Source: Hyparrhenia diplandra (Eukaryota > Streptophyta > Magnoliopsida > Poales > Poaceae). Taken from it: 64,000 nucleotides of DNA. This document shows, in pieces, positions 10,581 to 21,187 of the stretch. The DNA lies in assembly GCA_015847255.1 (NCBI GenBank), contig JADLZK010000264.1:124001-188000 (forward strand). Direction: 5' to 3'. The notes under the pieces were generated by a model that ran no database searches, was not told the DNA's origin, and worked only from the letters and a program-made list of their open reading frames with translations. Position 1 is the stretch's first letter. Every line of letters starts with the position of its first letter. A program made the translations under genes and the position numbers.

Positions 10581-12009
10581 GTACGTGTGTGCTAATTTCA
10601 ACTTTATGCATTAAACAAATTATTGACCAAGGCTTCCTGGTATAGTCCTTACCTATGGATCGTAATTGTTGTTGCACAGTCTGACCTGCTGTTGAGTACT
10701 AGTGTTTCTTGATTGTGGCGCTTTGTGGAAACACTAAACAAATTTTCTGTCTTAATGAAATTTCTTTTGTTTACTTCAATCATATCAGACAGACCCACCC
10801 TGGTAACCCCATATATGCTATGAGAATTGAGAATACATTGTGATGTATTTGTTTAAGTCTATCATTCCTGCAATCAGTTGATCAATCCAAAAATCATGAA
10901 TGGATGACTCATTTGCCTTTATATTGTACTTCATATTGGCTTTAAGATATTTTGAATACTTGAGGTAGTTAATATTTGTTTATATTTACTTTGCTACCTG
11001 AGTTAATTGGCATGCCAATTTTTCTGAATTCTGACATTAACATTACCACTACATGGTCTGTCTCTTTGCTTGTTGATCCATACTCTTGCGCAAACTGCTG
11101 TAATTGCATGATCTATCATACCGATTCCTGTTATTATTGCTTGATATATGTGGTTCTTCATCCACTTTGTGTGCTGCTTACTCTTATTGCAATTGCAACG
11201 TTTGATTTCTTTGTGATTTGCTCAGCCCATACGGCATGGATTTCATAGATATTTTTGGTGATGTGTTCTGCACAGAACAGAAATCCAAGGCTGGACATTA
11301 CATTAATAACTTGCTAGTAGTATGAGTGCTCGATGCAGTTTGGAGATTTCGTGTCAAGCATGGCGCCTTCTCTTTGGCATGCCCGTAACTAGTTAGAATC
11401 CGTCTGCATTGCTGTTTCTGATTCCTCTGTAGCAGTAGACATATGGACCATGGCATCCATGGTTGGGCTGGATTAGGCTACCCCAGTCAAAGGCTGAAAC
11501 AATTAAAGTTCTTGCCTCCATTCCATTCTGTCCTGATTTTGTTTATGTGGTGTCAATTTGATGGTGCCCTGGCACTTATGTAATGTTTTGTGCTGCCCGT
11601 GTCTGCTCAATATTGAAATTTTGAAACATTACTTCTAGTATTTGTCAATCATATGAATCTCTGCTTAATTAGATTTTTTTGTCAACCAAAATCTCTGCTT
11701 AATTAGATTGGCCAGAAGTACAATAAGGAAATGCAGTATTACTCTCATACATAATTTATTTCCTCTGCACAAGTTAATTGGGAGTGCCTATATTCCTGAA
11801 GCCTAAACTCTACTACTGTACTATTATTGCTTTAACTACTGCACAAGTTAATTGGGTGTGCCTATATTCCTGAATGCTGACATTTATAATAACACTGCAT
11901 GTTTGTTCAGCTTTTACCAATGTATAAGTTGTGGTACTGATTTTTCTGACATAGCATCAGTGTAAACATGGTTTACTAAATGTGTTTTTTTTTTCTCTTG
12001 TTCTGCTGC
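10581..12009. other. Intron-like sequence in the MULE
   Basis: AT-rich, no supported exon. A short sequence containing CACAAGTTAATTGGG..GTGCCTATATTCCTGAA occurs twice (about 11,769 and 11,840), a local duplication of some 40 bases. A CTTAATTAGATT phrase is also repeated near 11,665 and 11,698. Confidence 0.4.
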
Positions 12010-12183
12010 TGGAATACCCTCGGCGGATGGGCAGACCTGCCACTGGACCTGTTGGTGTCCATTTTTTCTAAACTTCCAAGCCTAGGAGCTGTATCTAAAG
12101 TCTGTAGGCAGTGGAAGAGAGCTTTTCTTATGCTTCCATGGCCAGTCCTCTTGAGACCTGTTTGTGGTTGTTCTAAGGAGTAG
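12010..12183 (+). pseudogene. F-box domain fragment
   Basis: Reads GGWADLPLDLLVSIFSKLPS, then LGAVSKVCRQWKRAF and on to a stop at 12,181-12,183. W-x-D-L-P-x-D-L-L-x-x-I-F-x-K-L followed by VCRQW is the F-box signature, which binds SKP1 in SCF ubiquitin ligases. A pyrimidine-rich tract ending near 12,010 could be a splice acceptor. No substrate-recognition domain follows, so this is one captured exon. Confidence 0.75.
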
Positions 12184-12753
12184 AAAATTTACTTGATAAG
12201 ATCTTGAAGCCCATCTCTCAGCCGAAATTGCAGCTTCTTTTAGGTGAGATTTTCTAGGAATCTCATTGGAAAGAGTGAAGTTTGAGCTCTCTGTTGCCCC
12301 AGCTACCCATATTTGCCTCGTCTCGTCTTTTTCTCGTTTGACCAGATTACTAAAAGCAACCTGAGCAAGAAATTTAGCAATACACTAAAGCTGCACTTGC
12401 TTTGAAAGGGTTAAAGCTGAACAAATCTAATAACTTCAAATGGTCTTCAATGTCTAGCAACAGATTTCCCAGACTAGTGTTCAATCTAGAGGTTTCAAAG
12501 TAAGAAACAGAAACTGAACATATATACAAACTGCATCTCTGTAGGATTCCAAATTGTTATTAGCCCTTCCTTGTCATACCTGCAAGCTTACAAAGCCGCC
12601 GTGTGGAGGTGAATTAAAAAAGAGTGTGTAGGTAGCACAAAAAAAACATGTGTCGTGGTTCTTTTGCCTCAGCTTCACTATGTGATGCAATTAAATTTAT
12701 GGAAATTGATGTTTCTGTAATTTAAATTTGTTTGATGATGTTGTTTGCTGCAG
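12184..12753. other. Intron-like sequence in the MULE
   Basis: AT-rich sequence without a supported exon. It ends in a good splice acceptor (TTTGCTGCAG at 12,744-12,753) feeding the FAR1 fragment. Confidence 0.4.
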
Positions 12754-12885
12754 GAGAGAATTTAAATGGTGGGGGAGTACAATGAGATTGTTAGGAAGGT
12801 GTTTGATGACGAAGAACAAGCCTACAAGTTTTACAACAAGTACGCTTTGGGGAAAGGATTTAGTATCAGGAAAGATTGTACTTGA
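12754..12885 (+). pseudogene. FAR1-family DNA-binding domain fragment
   Basis: After an acceptor at 12,753 the frame from the ATG at 12,766 reads MVGEYNEIVRKVFDDEEQAY, then KFYNKYALGKGFSIRKDCT and a stop. The F-D-x-x-E-x-A-Y-x-F-Y-N-x-Y-A-x-x-x-G-F-S-x-R pattern is the start of the FAR1 N-terminal zinc-finger domain of FHY3/FAR1-related proteins, which derive from Mutator transposases. The fragment ends before the Cys and His zinc ligands. It is a captured piece and not a transposase of this element. Confidence 0.8.
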
Positions 12886-13422
12886 TCAGCGATGTACTGA
12901 TTGGCCTTAACAGCTGTAAGTACTCAACTTAATTTTCTGAACTAAATTTATCTTTTCTATGTTGTTGTCATCTCCAAGTACATGTTTAGAAGCTTTGTAT
13001 TTTGTTTCTGAGATGTATCACATGATTAGATTACAGTTAGATAATCCCTTTCCATCAAATTTGTGTACCACCCAGTCACCCACCTATGTGGCTAAACAGG
13101 TGGACCTCTGATTGCCTGGTGATTATTTCATAGTAAAAAAACTAATGTTTGTTGATGCATATCTGTCCTATTGTATCCACTCCTGGATGCCAATGTATTC
13201 AGAAATGAAGCTAGCTTTCTTTGTCTACCTGTGGTACTCCAGCATGCACTGTATTATATGTTTGCTCGTTGCTCTCACACATGCCATGTTCCATTCTTGA
13301 CTAAATTTCTGCATGGTGCATGCAGATGAATTTGATGAATCATCACTATTTTTTAGTCTGATATTGTGCTATATTTCTATTGGTTATTTTTTCCTGAACA
13401 CCATCTTCTTTGTATTCTGATA
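12886..13422. other. Intron-like sequence in the MULE
   Basis: AT-rich, no supported exon or repeat. Confidence 0.35.
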
Positions 13423-13656
13423 TTAGCTCGTTGTGCCGATCCTGATAAACTCATGCCCAGTTTCTGTACCTAGTCCAAAGAAGTCTGCTTGATTTCTGCT
13501 TTCTATCAACGAAACATCACCAACGGGCTCCCACTCATTTGTGGCCAAGCTTTTTGTTCTGGGGACATACCATGACACTCCTTGTTTAGCATATCTGAAG
13601 AAACTTCTAGTGACCATGTGGTCGTCACTCCTGATAGTTGCATTGACCAAAGGCAT
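13423..13656 (-). pseudogene. Unidentified coding-like fragment, antisense to its neighbours
   Basis: Open for 77 residues on the minus strand with balanced, protein-like composition (RSDDHMVTRSFFRYAKQG, then VSWYVPRTKSLATNEWEPVG). The surrounding DNA has no open frame of similar quality. I do not recognise the family. It is opposite in strand to the APRT, F-box and FAR1 pieces, so it would come from a further source gene. It could also be chance. Confidence 0.35.
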
Positions 13657-13983
13657 GAATCCTTCTAGTCAGTGCGCATCCTTTTCTTTTAGCACACTAT
13701 GCTGATTGAGTATAGTTTTTGGGTATTTGATAAAGTGACATGCATGAAGAAAGCTATACAGACATTATTATTCAAAAGATATTGTATCCGTTTTCTGGGT
13801 TCAAACTAACATAAACATGTTTATCGTCTTTAGTATCTATTCATCCTATTTTCGGTTGGCTGCTTTGTGCTTGAGGGAAAATGCTGTCTGAATTGTATCA
13901 GAAAACATTAAATATAAGATGCAAGTGCTGCATACTTTTGTATTCTGGTATATTTACCCTTGTTTTATTTCTGTGGATTGCAG

Positions 13984-14225
13984 AGATGTCAAGGCAACAA
14001 CGCAAGGGGCGCAAGAAGCGACAGAAGTGGTTCTGGGTCTCAGTTGGGCTTGCAGTCACCCTTGGTTCCACGGCAATTGCCTGGTCTTACCTACCTTCAT
14101 CGCAGCCCCAAGCCAGTGCAGATTCAAATAGTGCCGCATGCAACTAAGCTAGAATTAAGACATACTCCACGTTTCAGAAGCCTAACAAAGCTCTAACTAT
14201 ACTCCTAGAGAAAAAAAAAAGGTTG
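13984..14225 (+). pseudogene. Captured last exon with C-terminal membrane anchor-like segment
   Basis: A good acceptor (TGGATTGCAG, ending at 13,983) is followed by the in-frame sequence MSRQQRKGRKKRQKWFW, then VSVGLAVTLGSTAIAWSYL, and a stop at 14,145-14,147. This is a strongly basic stretch, one hydrophobic helix of about 19 residues and a short polar tail, the layout of a tail-anchored protein. Sequence to about 14,225 looks like 3' UTR. Source gene not recognised. It may be the final exon of one of the genes sampled upstream. Confidence 0.5.
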
Positions 14226-15601
14226 TATAAGTACTCTTTTGGTGACCGGCCATGATCACTGCTATCTTGATTCGTTGTTTCGTCTGTAAGAAGTGTCGGA
14301 TGGGTCATCTCCGTTCAGTATTGGTTTCGTGGCAATCACCAAAAATCTCCCTCTGCATAGATGGTTGAGCAAATAATACAGCGAATGTACGTATGGTTAG
14401 TAGTAAGCCCTGCCCACAGCCCACTCAAGTGGAGTTATTTGTCAACCGTAGTTTTTTTCTGCTCATCATTATGAAATGTCTTCAGGCTAAAGATGGATCA
14501 TGGAAGTTTTCCTGCTCTGAGCATTAGTTTCTAAGTTCTGATTACGTAGTTGTTTTCCATAGTGCAGTTAACTATCAGCAGTTACAGAGAACAACAATGC
14601 CGTATGTGGTAAGCGACACTTTTATTTTGACTCCTGCGTATATATATGTATGAGTGCGAATGCCGTCCTTTTTTCTCAAAAATGAGATAGACCGTCTTGA
14701 GAACCAACTGAATTTGAAGATCTACTGGAACACGCCGTGCTGTTCAAACAATGTTCAGCCCACCTATTCATATCCATCAGCTCGTGTCCTCTCATTTTCT
14801 TCCCCATTTGAAACAAAGAGCAGCAGAGGTCCGACAAGCCGGATCTGGCTCGCATGGTAACCATCCTACACGGAAGGATTTCTGTGGTATATGAACCACT
14901 GCCGCGACACCGCTAATGAGGAAGAATCCCTCATGCCTATACGGGACGATATCAACATTGATGCGCAATTCAAAGATGCCTGCAATCAACGCCGTCCTAC
15001 TTCCTTTCATGCATCTCTCGATTACCAAAATATTTCTCATACATCTGTGTATAAGAACGAAAACAAGTGAATACAATCTGTGTTTAAAATGCTTGGAAAC
15101 TACTGTGTTCATAAATAAATAACAGATTGAAATATGTCAAATAGAAAACTGAAAATCTATAACTCATTTGAAATGATTAAAACTTGGACATGCCACACGA
15201 TCCAGCTATTGCACATTCCCACATGCTGAGATCTTGATGGATACGCTGGCATCAAGGGCGAGGGAGTCCATTCACCTTAGAAATGTTCATGATAACCTAC
15301 AAGAAGTTGCAATGCATCAGTCAAATCGTTTAAATAATGATTATTAAAAATGCTAGGCTTTAATGGCACCTCTCCTCCATCTAGTCCTTTTTGAAAATGT
15401 TCTGTTCCTGAGCTTGTTTGCTTTGGCTATGCGGATTCAGAAGAGAGATTAAGTGACATATCAGATAGTGGTCTTTCGTCTTTCCATGGGTACAGAGACA
15501 GATGTTTCACAGTACAGTTGAGTTACATTGCAAGTCGATGAAACACTATCGGTATGTCACCTGACACCTGTCTGTGACAGATGATCAGTTACTGAGCCAT
15601 A
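14226..15601. other. MULE interior without supported gene
   Basis: Mixed-composition sequence. A minus-strand open frame of 106 residues at 14,792-15,112 overlaps plus-strand frames of similar size and has no recognisable motif, so I do not call it. Confidence 0.3.
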
Positions 15602-15837
15602 CTCCCTCCGTCCCAAAATAAACGACGTTTTGGGTTTTCGTGCCACAAGTTTGACTCGATTTATAGAAAATACATAGAAGATTTAAATCTCCAAATAAAT
15701 TTGTTAAAAAACTAGATCAAAAGATCTTTCCAATGATACTAATTATGTAATATAAATATTAATCCTATTTTAATATATAATTGCCGATAGATGTTTCTCG
15801 GGAAGCGAAAACGTCATTTATTTTGGGACAGAGGGAG
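15602..15837. mobile_element. Stowaway-type MITE (236 bp)
   Basis: Begins CTCCCTCCGTCCCAAAATAA and ends in its near-perfect inverted copy TTATTTTGGGACAGAGGGAG, flanked on both sides by TA. Size, termini and the TA duplication are typical of grass Stowaway MITEs (Tc1/Mariner type). It is nested in the MULE and so is younger than it. Confidence 0.92.
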
Positions 15838-15973
15838 TACTAAGCTATACTGATCGATGAAACACTATCCTTTGATGACAGTTAAATGCACATTTTTTGG
15901 CATACTGAGCCATACTGATCAGTTAATCATCAGGCCAATATTTTAAAATAGATGGAAGAGTCATATTTTTCTT

Positions 15974-16011
<38 letters not shown>

Positions 16012-16743
16012 CATCGTCATCACTTTCCAAACCCTGTAGAAGGGAAAAGCAGTGAGGCAGTGCTGCCGGCAGAAATCAAGTAATAACACAGAAAACTAGT
16101 TGTCTGACTTCTACACATGTCAAGCTTTTTAGCCACGTATACCATAGCATGACAATGAACTAGCAAGACAGGAACCCGCAAGCTGATTGCCTTCTAGCTG
16201 TTTGCACAAATTAGTTTTAAGGTTACTGTACTTAGCTCTTTTCTTGATTCAGTTTTACTTCCAGCAAGATGCAGGTATTAGTTGTCTGACTTCTAAACAT
16301 GTCAAACATAGATGGGTCAGTTCACAGTTCAATATCTCAAATGGCAGCAGTCTTCAGACAAATTGAGCAGAAGTACTGGTCCAAGCAGAAAAACCTGAAC
16401 TAAAACTAGTTGCATGTTTGTTTCAGAGTTTCAGTTCACAGTCAGCAAAAAGAAAGGTATTCTTCCCTGAAAGTGAAAGCCACTTCCATAAAAAAAAATG
16501 AAAACCTGTAAGTACACATTTTTATAAGTTATCTTTAGCTAATGCACTAAATACTATAATCACCCTAGGTTAAAGGAAATGACCACACAAATAAAGGACC
16601 AAATTTCCAACCAAATCAAAGAGGACATGACCATTGGTACCTGTAGTTAACAGGCAAGAGGCAACTTGGGTTGAAAAGAGTAGTTAACAGGCAAGGGCTC
16701 TTCCCCGTGTTCTGTCAAACTGCGGTTACACGGCAACTGACAG
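15838..16743. other. MULE interior with long T tract
   Basis: No gene. An almost pure T run spans about 15,970-16,008 and could mark the poly(A) of a minus-strand retro-insertion, but I see no flanking duplication. The phrase TTGTCTGACTTCTA..CATGTCAA recurs at about 16,100 and 16,281. Confidence 0.4.
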
Positions 16744-17045
16744 CTAAACCTTAGAAAGGGTTGGTGCAGACCAGACGTAGCCATGGGTCTGCACATACCC
16801 CATCCTCTGCTCAGCTCGTCAGCTTCCTGTGATCCTTGGGTTCCCGGCTTGTATGGAACGGACTTCAGCTTGCCGCCATCAATGTCATGAAGCAAAGGAG
16901 TGAAGATCTCCCATGCAGACAGAGAACAACACACTGTCAGAATAAGTAATTCACACGGAAGCCCATTGCAAAGGAAGTATGTATGCATGGTAAATCACAG
17001 ACCCTCAGTTCATCTAGGCGAACAAAGTGCTGCTGGTCTCTTATC
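16744..17045 (-). pseudogene. G6PDH: Glucose-6-phosphate dehydrogenase, last two exons
   Basis: Minus-strand exon 17,045-17,003 (acceptor CACAG, donor GTCTGT) encodes RDQQHFVRLDELR. The next, about 16,915-16,744, encodes WEIFTPLLHDIDGGKLKSVP, then YKPGTQGSQEADELSR and, after a one-base frame change, GYVQTHGYVWSAPTL and a stop. These match the C-terminus of plant glucose-6-phosphate 1-dehydrogenase, probably the cytosolic type, which makes NADPH at the first oxidative pentose phosphate step. The frameshift and missing upstream exons make it a pseudogene. It lies opposite in strand to the APRT, F-box and FAR1 fragments and keeps an intron, so capture was from genomic DNA. Confidence 0.88.
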
Positions 17046-18170
17046 CTGTGAAAAACATAGCTATCGGTAAGTATACCATGACTGATGACGAATGAATTTA
17101 TCTAGAAAGTTTCAGAGAACTGAATGTGTTCAAAACAAATTTAGCACTAGGATAAGCTCTGCTTTTCATAGTTTCTCGAAAAAAATTTAATAAAGGTAGA
17201 CTTAACTGCTGGATAAATAAAGGTTATCGAAACACAAATGAAACTAGACTGCTGAAGGGTAGGTTGAACAAGAAATTCATCAACCTACTCCTTGGTTCAT
17301 GTAGAAGATAAGCTCTGCTTTTCATAGTTTCATCCAGTAATTCCTATGCAGAACTACCTATTAACTACTGGATAAATTCTTAAGCTTAAGAATTTTGGAT
17401 GGGCGGACATCAAAATTTAAAGTATTGTCATGTGGAAGGAACAGTTACGAAAAGCAGTTTAATTACAACACCTAAAATACTGGACTGGTGATATTTAAAT
17501 AATTGTATAAACAACACAATCCACAAAAACACTAAAACTTAAAATAACATTCGGTCAGACGATATCCACACGCATGCTGAACCAGTGTTATCAGGCACAC
17601 GTTCCATGTATGCACGATATGGGGAGGATCACTATGGCGTTGACTCATACACAATGGCCATATTAATTCATCCATTGGTAATAAGTTTTCAACGCAAAAC
17701 TCAAATGACATTCCAATTTAAAAATATCAGTTAAAAATACATAGTTACTTCAAAAGAACAGGTGGAAACAGACTGTGTACGAAGGTAAAGGAAAAAGGTA
17801 AATCAACAAAACAGTCAAAGAAATTATTTTTCCAAGAAAACATCAGAGGATCAGAATTCTGGCTTGGTTTTCTCAAAAGGGAAATTAAAGCATAAATCAC
17901 ATCCGTTTTCCTATGGCTTGTATTTGCCAATCCAGTTCACCTATGGTATTTGTTTGAGAAAACGCAGCATAAATCAATGGTGAATAAAACAGAAGCCACG
18001 GCCAGGCTATACGGATTGGATTGCAAGGTCTACCGAAAATTGAATTAGTCAGTTCAGATCAAACAAACACGGCCAGGCAGTACAACTGAATATCTATGAA
18101 CTAAAATCGATTACTGCAGGGACTGAACTGGACATGGACTAGGTAGCCGACGCTGAGCGTGGTGGTGATC
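17046..18170. other. MULE interior, possible carried intron
   Basis: AT-rich, no supported exon. A phrase of about 30 bases containing GATAAGCTCTGCTTTTCATAGTTTC occurs at about 17,151 and 17,308, a local duplication. It may be intron upstream of the G6PDH exons. Confidence 0.35.
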
Positions 18171-18335
18171 ATTGGAGCTGTGCAAAAAAAACTTGAAAGA
18201 ATGTCAATCAACAGATTGCTCACCTCGCAATGAAGGTCGTGGAAGGGTTTTCGTGGCCGGCGACGCGGTGAAGTCGGAGATCAGGCGGCGGCGGCGGCGG
18301 GTCGATCTCCTGGCGGCGCGCGGGATAGGACTATG
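18171..18335 (-). pseudogene. GC-rich exon-like piece with splice donor, minus strand
   Basis: On the minus strand GC-rich sequence with a CCGCCGCCGCC run ends at a plausible donor, TTGCGAG/GTGAGC, near 18,222. It could be the 5' exon or UTR of the same captured gene as the G6PDH exons, but no diagnostic residues are seen. Confidence 0.3.
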
Positions 18336-19059
18336 TCTAAAAAGTTTTGCAATCTGCGGTCAAAGGGTCAGGGGCGCGAGGCGGTTTGCCAACTTTGTCA
18401 TACATGTTGTTGCTTATGGGCTGCTGCCTGCTGGGCTTCAGCCCAAAAAAAGGGAAAGGGCTTCTAGCAAATCAGGTCTTGACCCTCTAAAAAAAATGAT
18501 TTTGAAATATTCCTAAAAAGTTTTGAGATTTGAAATACAGTGTTGAACTTGATTTTGAAAAAAACTTCTATAAAATATACTTATTTTATAAATAGATCAA
18601 AAATTTGATTTGAACTTACGTCGAATTTTATAAATTCAAATTGACAACAAAAAAAGTGTATGCAAAAGCATGAATGCAACATCCCTCAATTTAAAATTAT
18701 TAAAATTCATTAAAAGTTTCCAATTTTCATTATTAAATTTATTAAAATTTTATAAATTCAATATTGGAAAACTCTCATGTGGAAGTGAATGAAAGTGAAC
18801 TGATTACTCTCATGTTTCGACATAGTAAACCATTAGCCATAACATGCTACCAAACTAAGCCGCCACTAGCATGTGTCATCTGAGTGGACTAACATGCTAA
18901 CTGCACGATAACAAAGTCAACTGATCACTCTCATGTCTCCTCTAAGTAGGTAGACTAGTGCTCGTTTGATGACATGTATTGAACATACATTCTCGCGGTT
19001 CATCTAATTAGTGGACTCATAGAGCGTTAACCTAACATGATTAGTGGACTCATAGAGAG
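18336..19059. other. MULE interior, AT-rich
   Basis: No gene. From 18,780 there are partial repeats of a phrase like ACTGAT.ACTCTCATGT (18,800 and 18,930) and of TAGTGGACTCATAGAG (19,010 and 19,045). Confidence 0.4.
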
Positions 19060-19235
19060 TTGTATATTTTGAACTAAACTTTCTGAACGCTTTCTCAAAC
19101 GCAAAAATGACCTGAATAACAATTGTAGATCTTGATGAGTTATGAACTTTTGGTATTCATGACTTTTCAAGCAGAGACCGTCTAGGGCTTCAAAACCCGT
19201 TCGAGCCGAAAAAATTCAAAATTCAAATTTCGAGG
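19060..19235. repeat. ~175-bp direct repeat, left copy
   Basis: The segment runs from TTGTATATTTTGAACT to CAAATTTCGAGG and includes CAAGCAGAGACCGTCTAGGG. It recurs in the same orientation at 20,637-20,812 with few differences. The two copies bracket the inverted-repeat element at 19,362-20,444, which probably inserted between copies of an older tandem repeat. Confidence 0.8.
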
Positions 19236-19361
19236 CGTCAAAATTTCAAAAAATAAAAAGTTGACTCTAATAGAAAATATAGATCTTGAAGAGATCTACA
19301 AAACTCATATTCATGAATATTCGATTTGAAACTAGCTAGGGTCTCGAAAATTGGCTCGAAG

Positions 19362-20444
19362 GTGCCATTTTTAAAAGAGAGAATTAGGTATATGGCCCTC
19401 AAAAAAGTTGTCTTAGGTATGTGGCCCTTTTTCTTTTAAATTTGGGAATATGGCCTTCAATCCAAATTTCTTTAGGTATATGGCCTTCCGTCCATTTTTA
19501 AGGCTAACGGTGTTAACTATAAGGGTAAAAAGACCATTTTACCCCTGAGTAAAAATAAGTAAAATAACATAGTTTTGTTCATTTGTTGTATATTTTGAGT
19601 ATATAATCACATTCAACCATGCATATATAATCACACATGTTTTGAGTTATGTCCCCCGTCGACTCTTCCTTGAGGAAGTTGAAGTCCTGCATTTTCAGTG
19701 TAATTAGAAGGATGGAGCAATGAGTGGAGGCAACAGGTATGGCGTGTGCGTGCGTGCGTACGCCGGAGTTGGAGGTGGCGCTGACGACGTTCTCCAGCTC
19801 CGACCACGATGCCTCAACGTCCGTGAACTGCTTCTTCTCCAGCTGCTCCTTGATTGGCCGCCACGCTGTTGCACTGCTGCAGCTCCTTCCCGTCCAACCG
19901 GGACACCTGGTACAGCAACGGCCCCCACGACAACTGCAATACTTCGTATGCAATGCAACAGATCGATCGAGCGCCATTAATTTACTTACTCGTGCTGCTA
20001 GTGAGTGCACTGGTCACTGGTGTATATGTAGTACACGGCAACATGTACTCATGCGTACGTTGACTACTTTAGCGATGAGAGAATTAGGTATATAATAACT
20101 CAAAAACTAAACTGAGAAGGATTTATTTCATTTACAGTGCCAGGCGGGTAAACTGTACATAACTCAAAACATATGTGATTATATATGCATGGTTGAATGT
20201 GATTATATACTCAAAATATACAACAAATGAACAAAACTATGTTATTTTACTTATTTTTACTCAGGGGTAAAATGGTCTTTTTACCCTCATAGTTAACACC
20301 GTTAGCCCTAAAAATGGACGGAAGGCCATATACCTAAAGAAATTTAGATTGAAGGCCATATTCCCAAATTCAAAAAAAAGAGGCCACATACCTAAGAAAA
20401 CTTTTTTTGAGGGCCATATACCTAATTCTCTCTTTTTAAAATGA
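19362..20444. mobile_element. Nested element with ~290-bp terminal inverted repeats
   Basis: The left arm, 19,362-19,651, reads AGAGAGAATTAGGTATATGG and then a run through TGTTTTGAGTTATGT. It reappears as the reverse complement at about 20,155-20,444 with few mismatches. Long inverted arms around a short insert suggest a non-autonomous Mutator-like element with a captured piece. I could not define a target duplication because the flanks are T/A-rich. The left flank also keeps an extra partial AGAGAATTAGGTATATAATAAC near 20,079. Confidence 0.8.
19652..20154 (-). pseudogene. Gene fragment inside the inverted-repeat element
   Basis: The 0.5 kb between the inverted arms is GC-richer than its surroundings. 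The minus strand reads IKEQLEKKQFTDVEASWSEL, then ENVVSATSNSGV, with coding-like composition at about 19,850-19,745. The plus strand at about 19,980-20,060 has a hydrophobic run that may be chance. Source gene not recognised. The layout fits a second, smaller capture event nested in the big one. Confidence 0.4.
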
Positions 20445-20636
20445 CCAAAGTTTGACTTGGTCAAACGGAGCATTATATGACGTCCGCTGAAAAACTTCTG
20501 AATACATGTGTGTTAGAACTCATCAAGATCTATACTTTTTGTATGGGTCATTTTTCCATTTTAGAAAGTGTTAGAAAACACTAGTCGCAGAACCATATAT
20601 CTCGCAGAGAGTCCGGAATTTCGTGAGAGAATTGTC

Positions 20637-20812
20637 CATTTTGAACTACACTTTCCGATGCTTTCTCAAATGCAAAAATGACCGAATAACAATTGTAGAT
20701 CTTTATGAGTTATGAACTTTTAGTATTCGTGACTTTTCAAGCAGAGACCGTCTAGGGCTTTGAAAACCCGTTCCGAGCCAAAAAAATTTCAAAATTCAAA
20801 TTTCGAGATGTA
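20637..20812. repeat. ~175-bp direct repeat, right copy
   Basis: Same-strand copy of 19,060-19,235, sharing GAGTTATGAACTTTT, CAAGCAGAGACCGTCTAGGG and AAAATTCAAATTTCGAG. It lies just right of the nested inverted-repeat element. Confidence 0.8.
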
Positions 20813-21119
20813 TGTTATGGCTAGTGGTTCACTCTGCCAAGGTATGAGAGTGACGGTGGACAACCTATCTTGTTAGGCTTATGAGTCCACTTGGGACGAG
20901 ACTTGTGAGTGATTGGTCTAGTGAATGAGATACAATGCTTATAAAAAGTTAATGTTATAGTTAAATTGTGAGATATAGTACTTATAAAAAGTCCATAGAG
21001 AAAATAAAGTAAGATATTTTTATGAAAAGTTCATATTATAGTTAAACAGTGAGATGGAGTACTTATAAAAAAAAGTCAAATAGAAAAAACAAAAAAATAA
21101 AGCCAATAATGATGACGCT
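20813..21119. repeat. Short AT-rich tandem duplication
   Basis: Two or three diverged copies of a phrase with ATTATAGTTAAA..GTGAGAT..AGTACTTATAAAAA occur at about 20,940-21,080. No gene. Confidence 0.5.
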
Positions 21120-21187
21120 GATCAGGTTGGAAACACCGTCTTTGGGACTGTGCTCTAAACATTTACCAACTGAGCTATCTAAGATTG
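21120..21187 (-). other. tRNA-like sequence (degenerate)
   Basis: The minus strand contains TAGCTCAGTTGGTA (21,164-21,177), a textbook tRNA A box with D-loop. About 30 bases further on is a degraded B-box region, GGTGTTTCCAACC. Acceptor-stem pairing is poor, so it is a tRNA-derived relic and not a gene. Confidence 0.55.
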
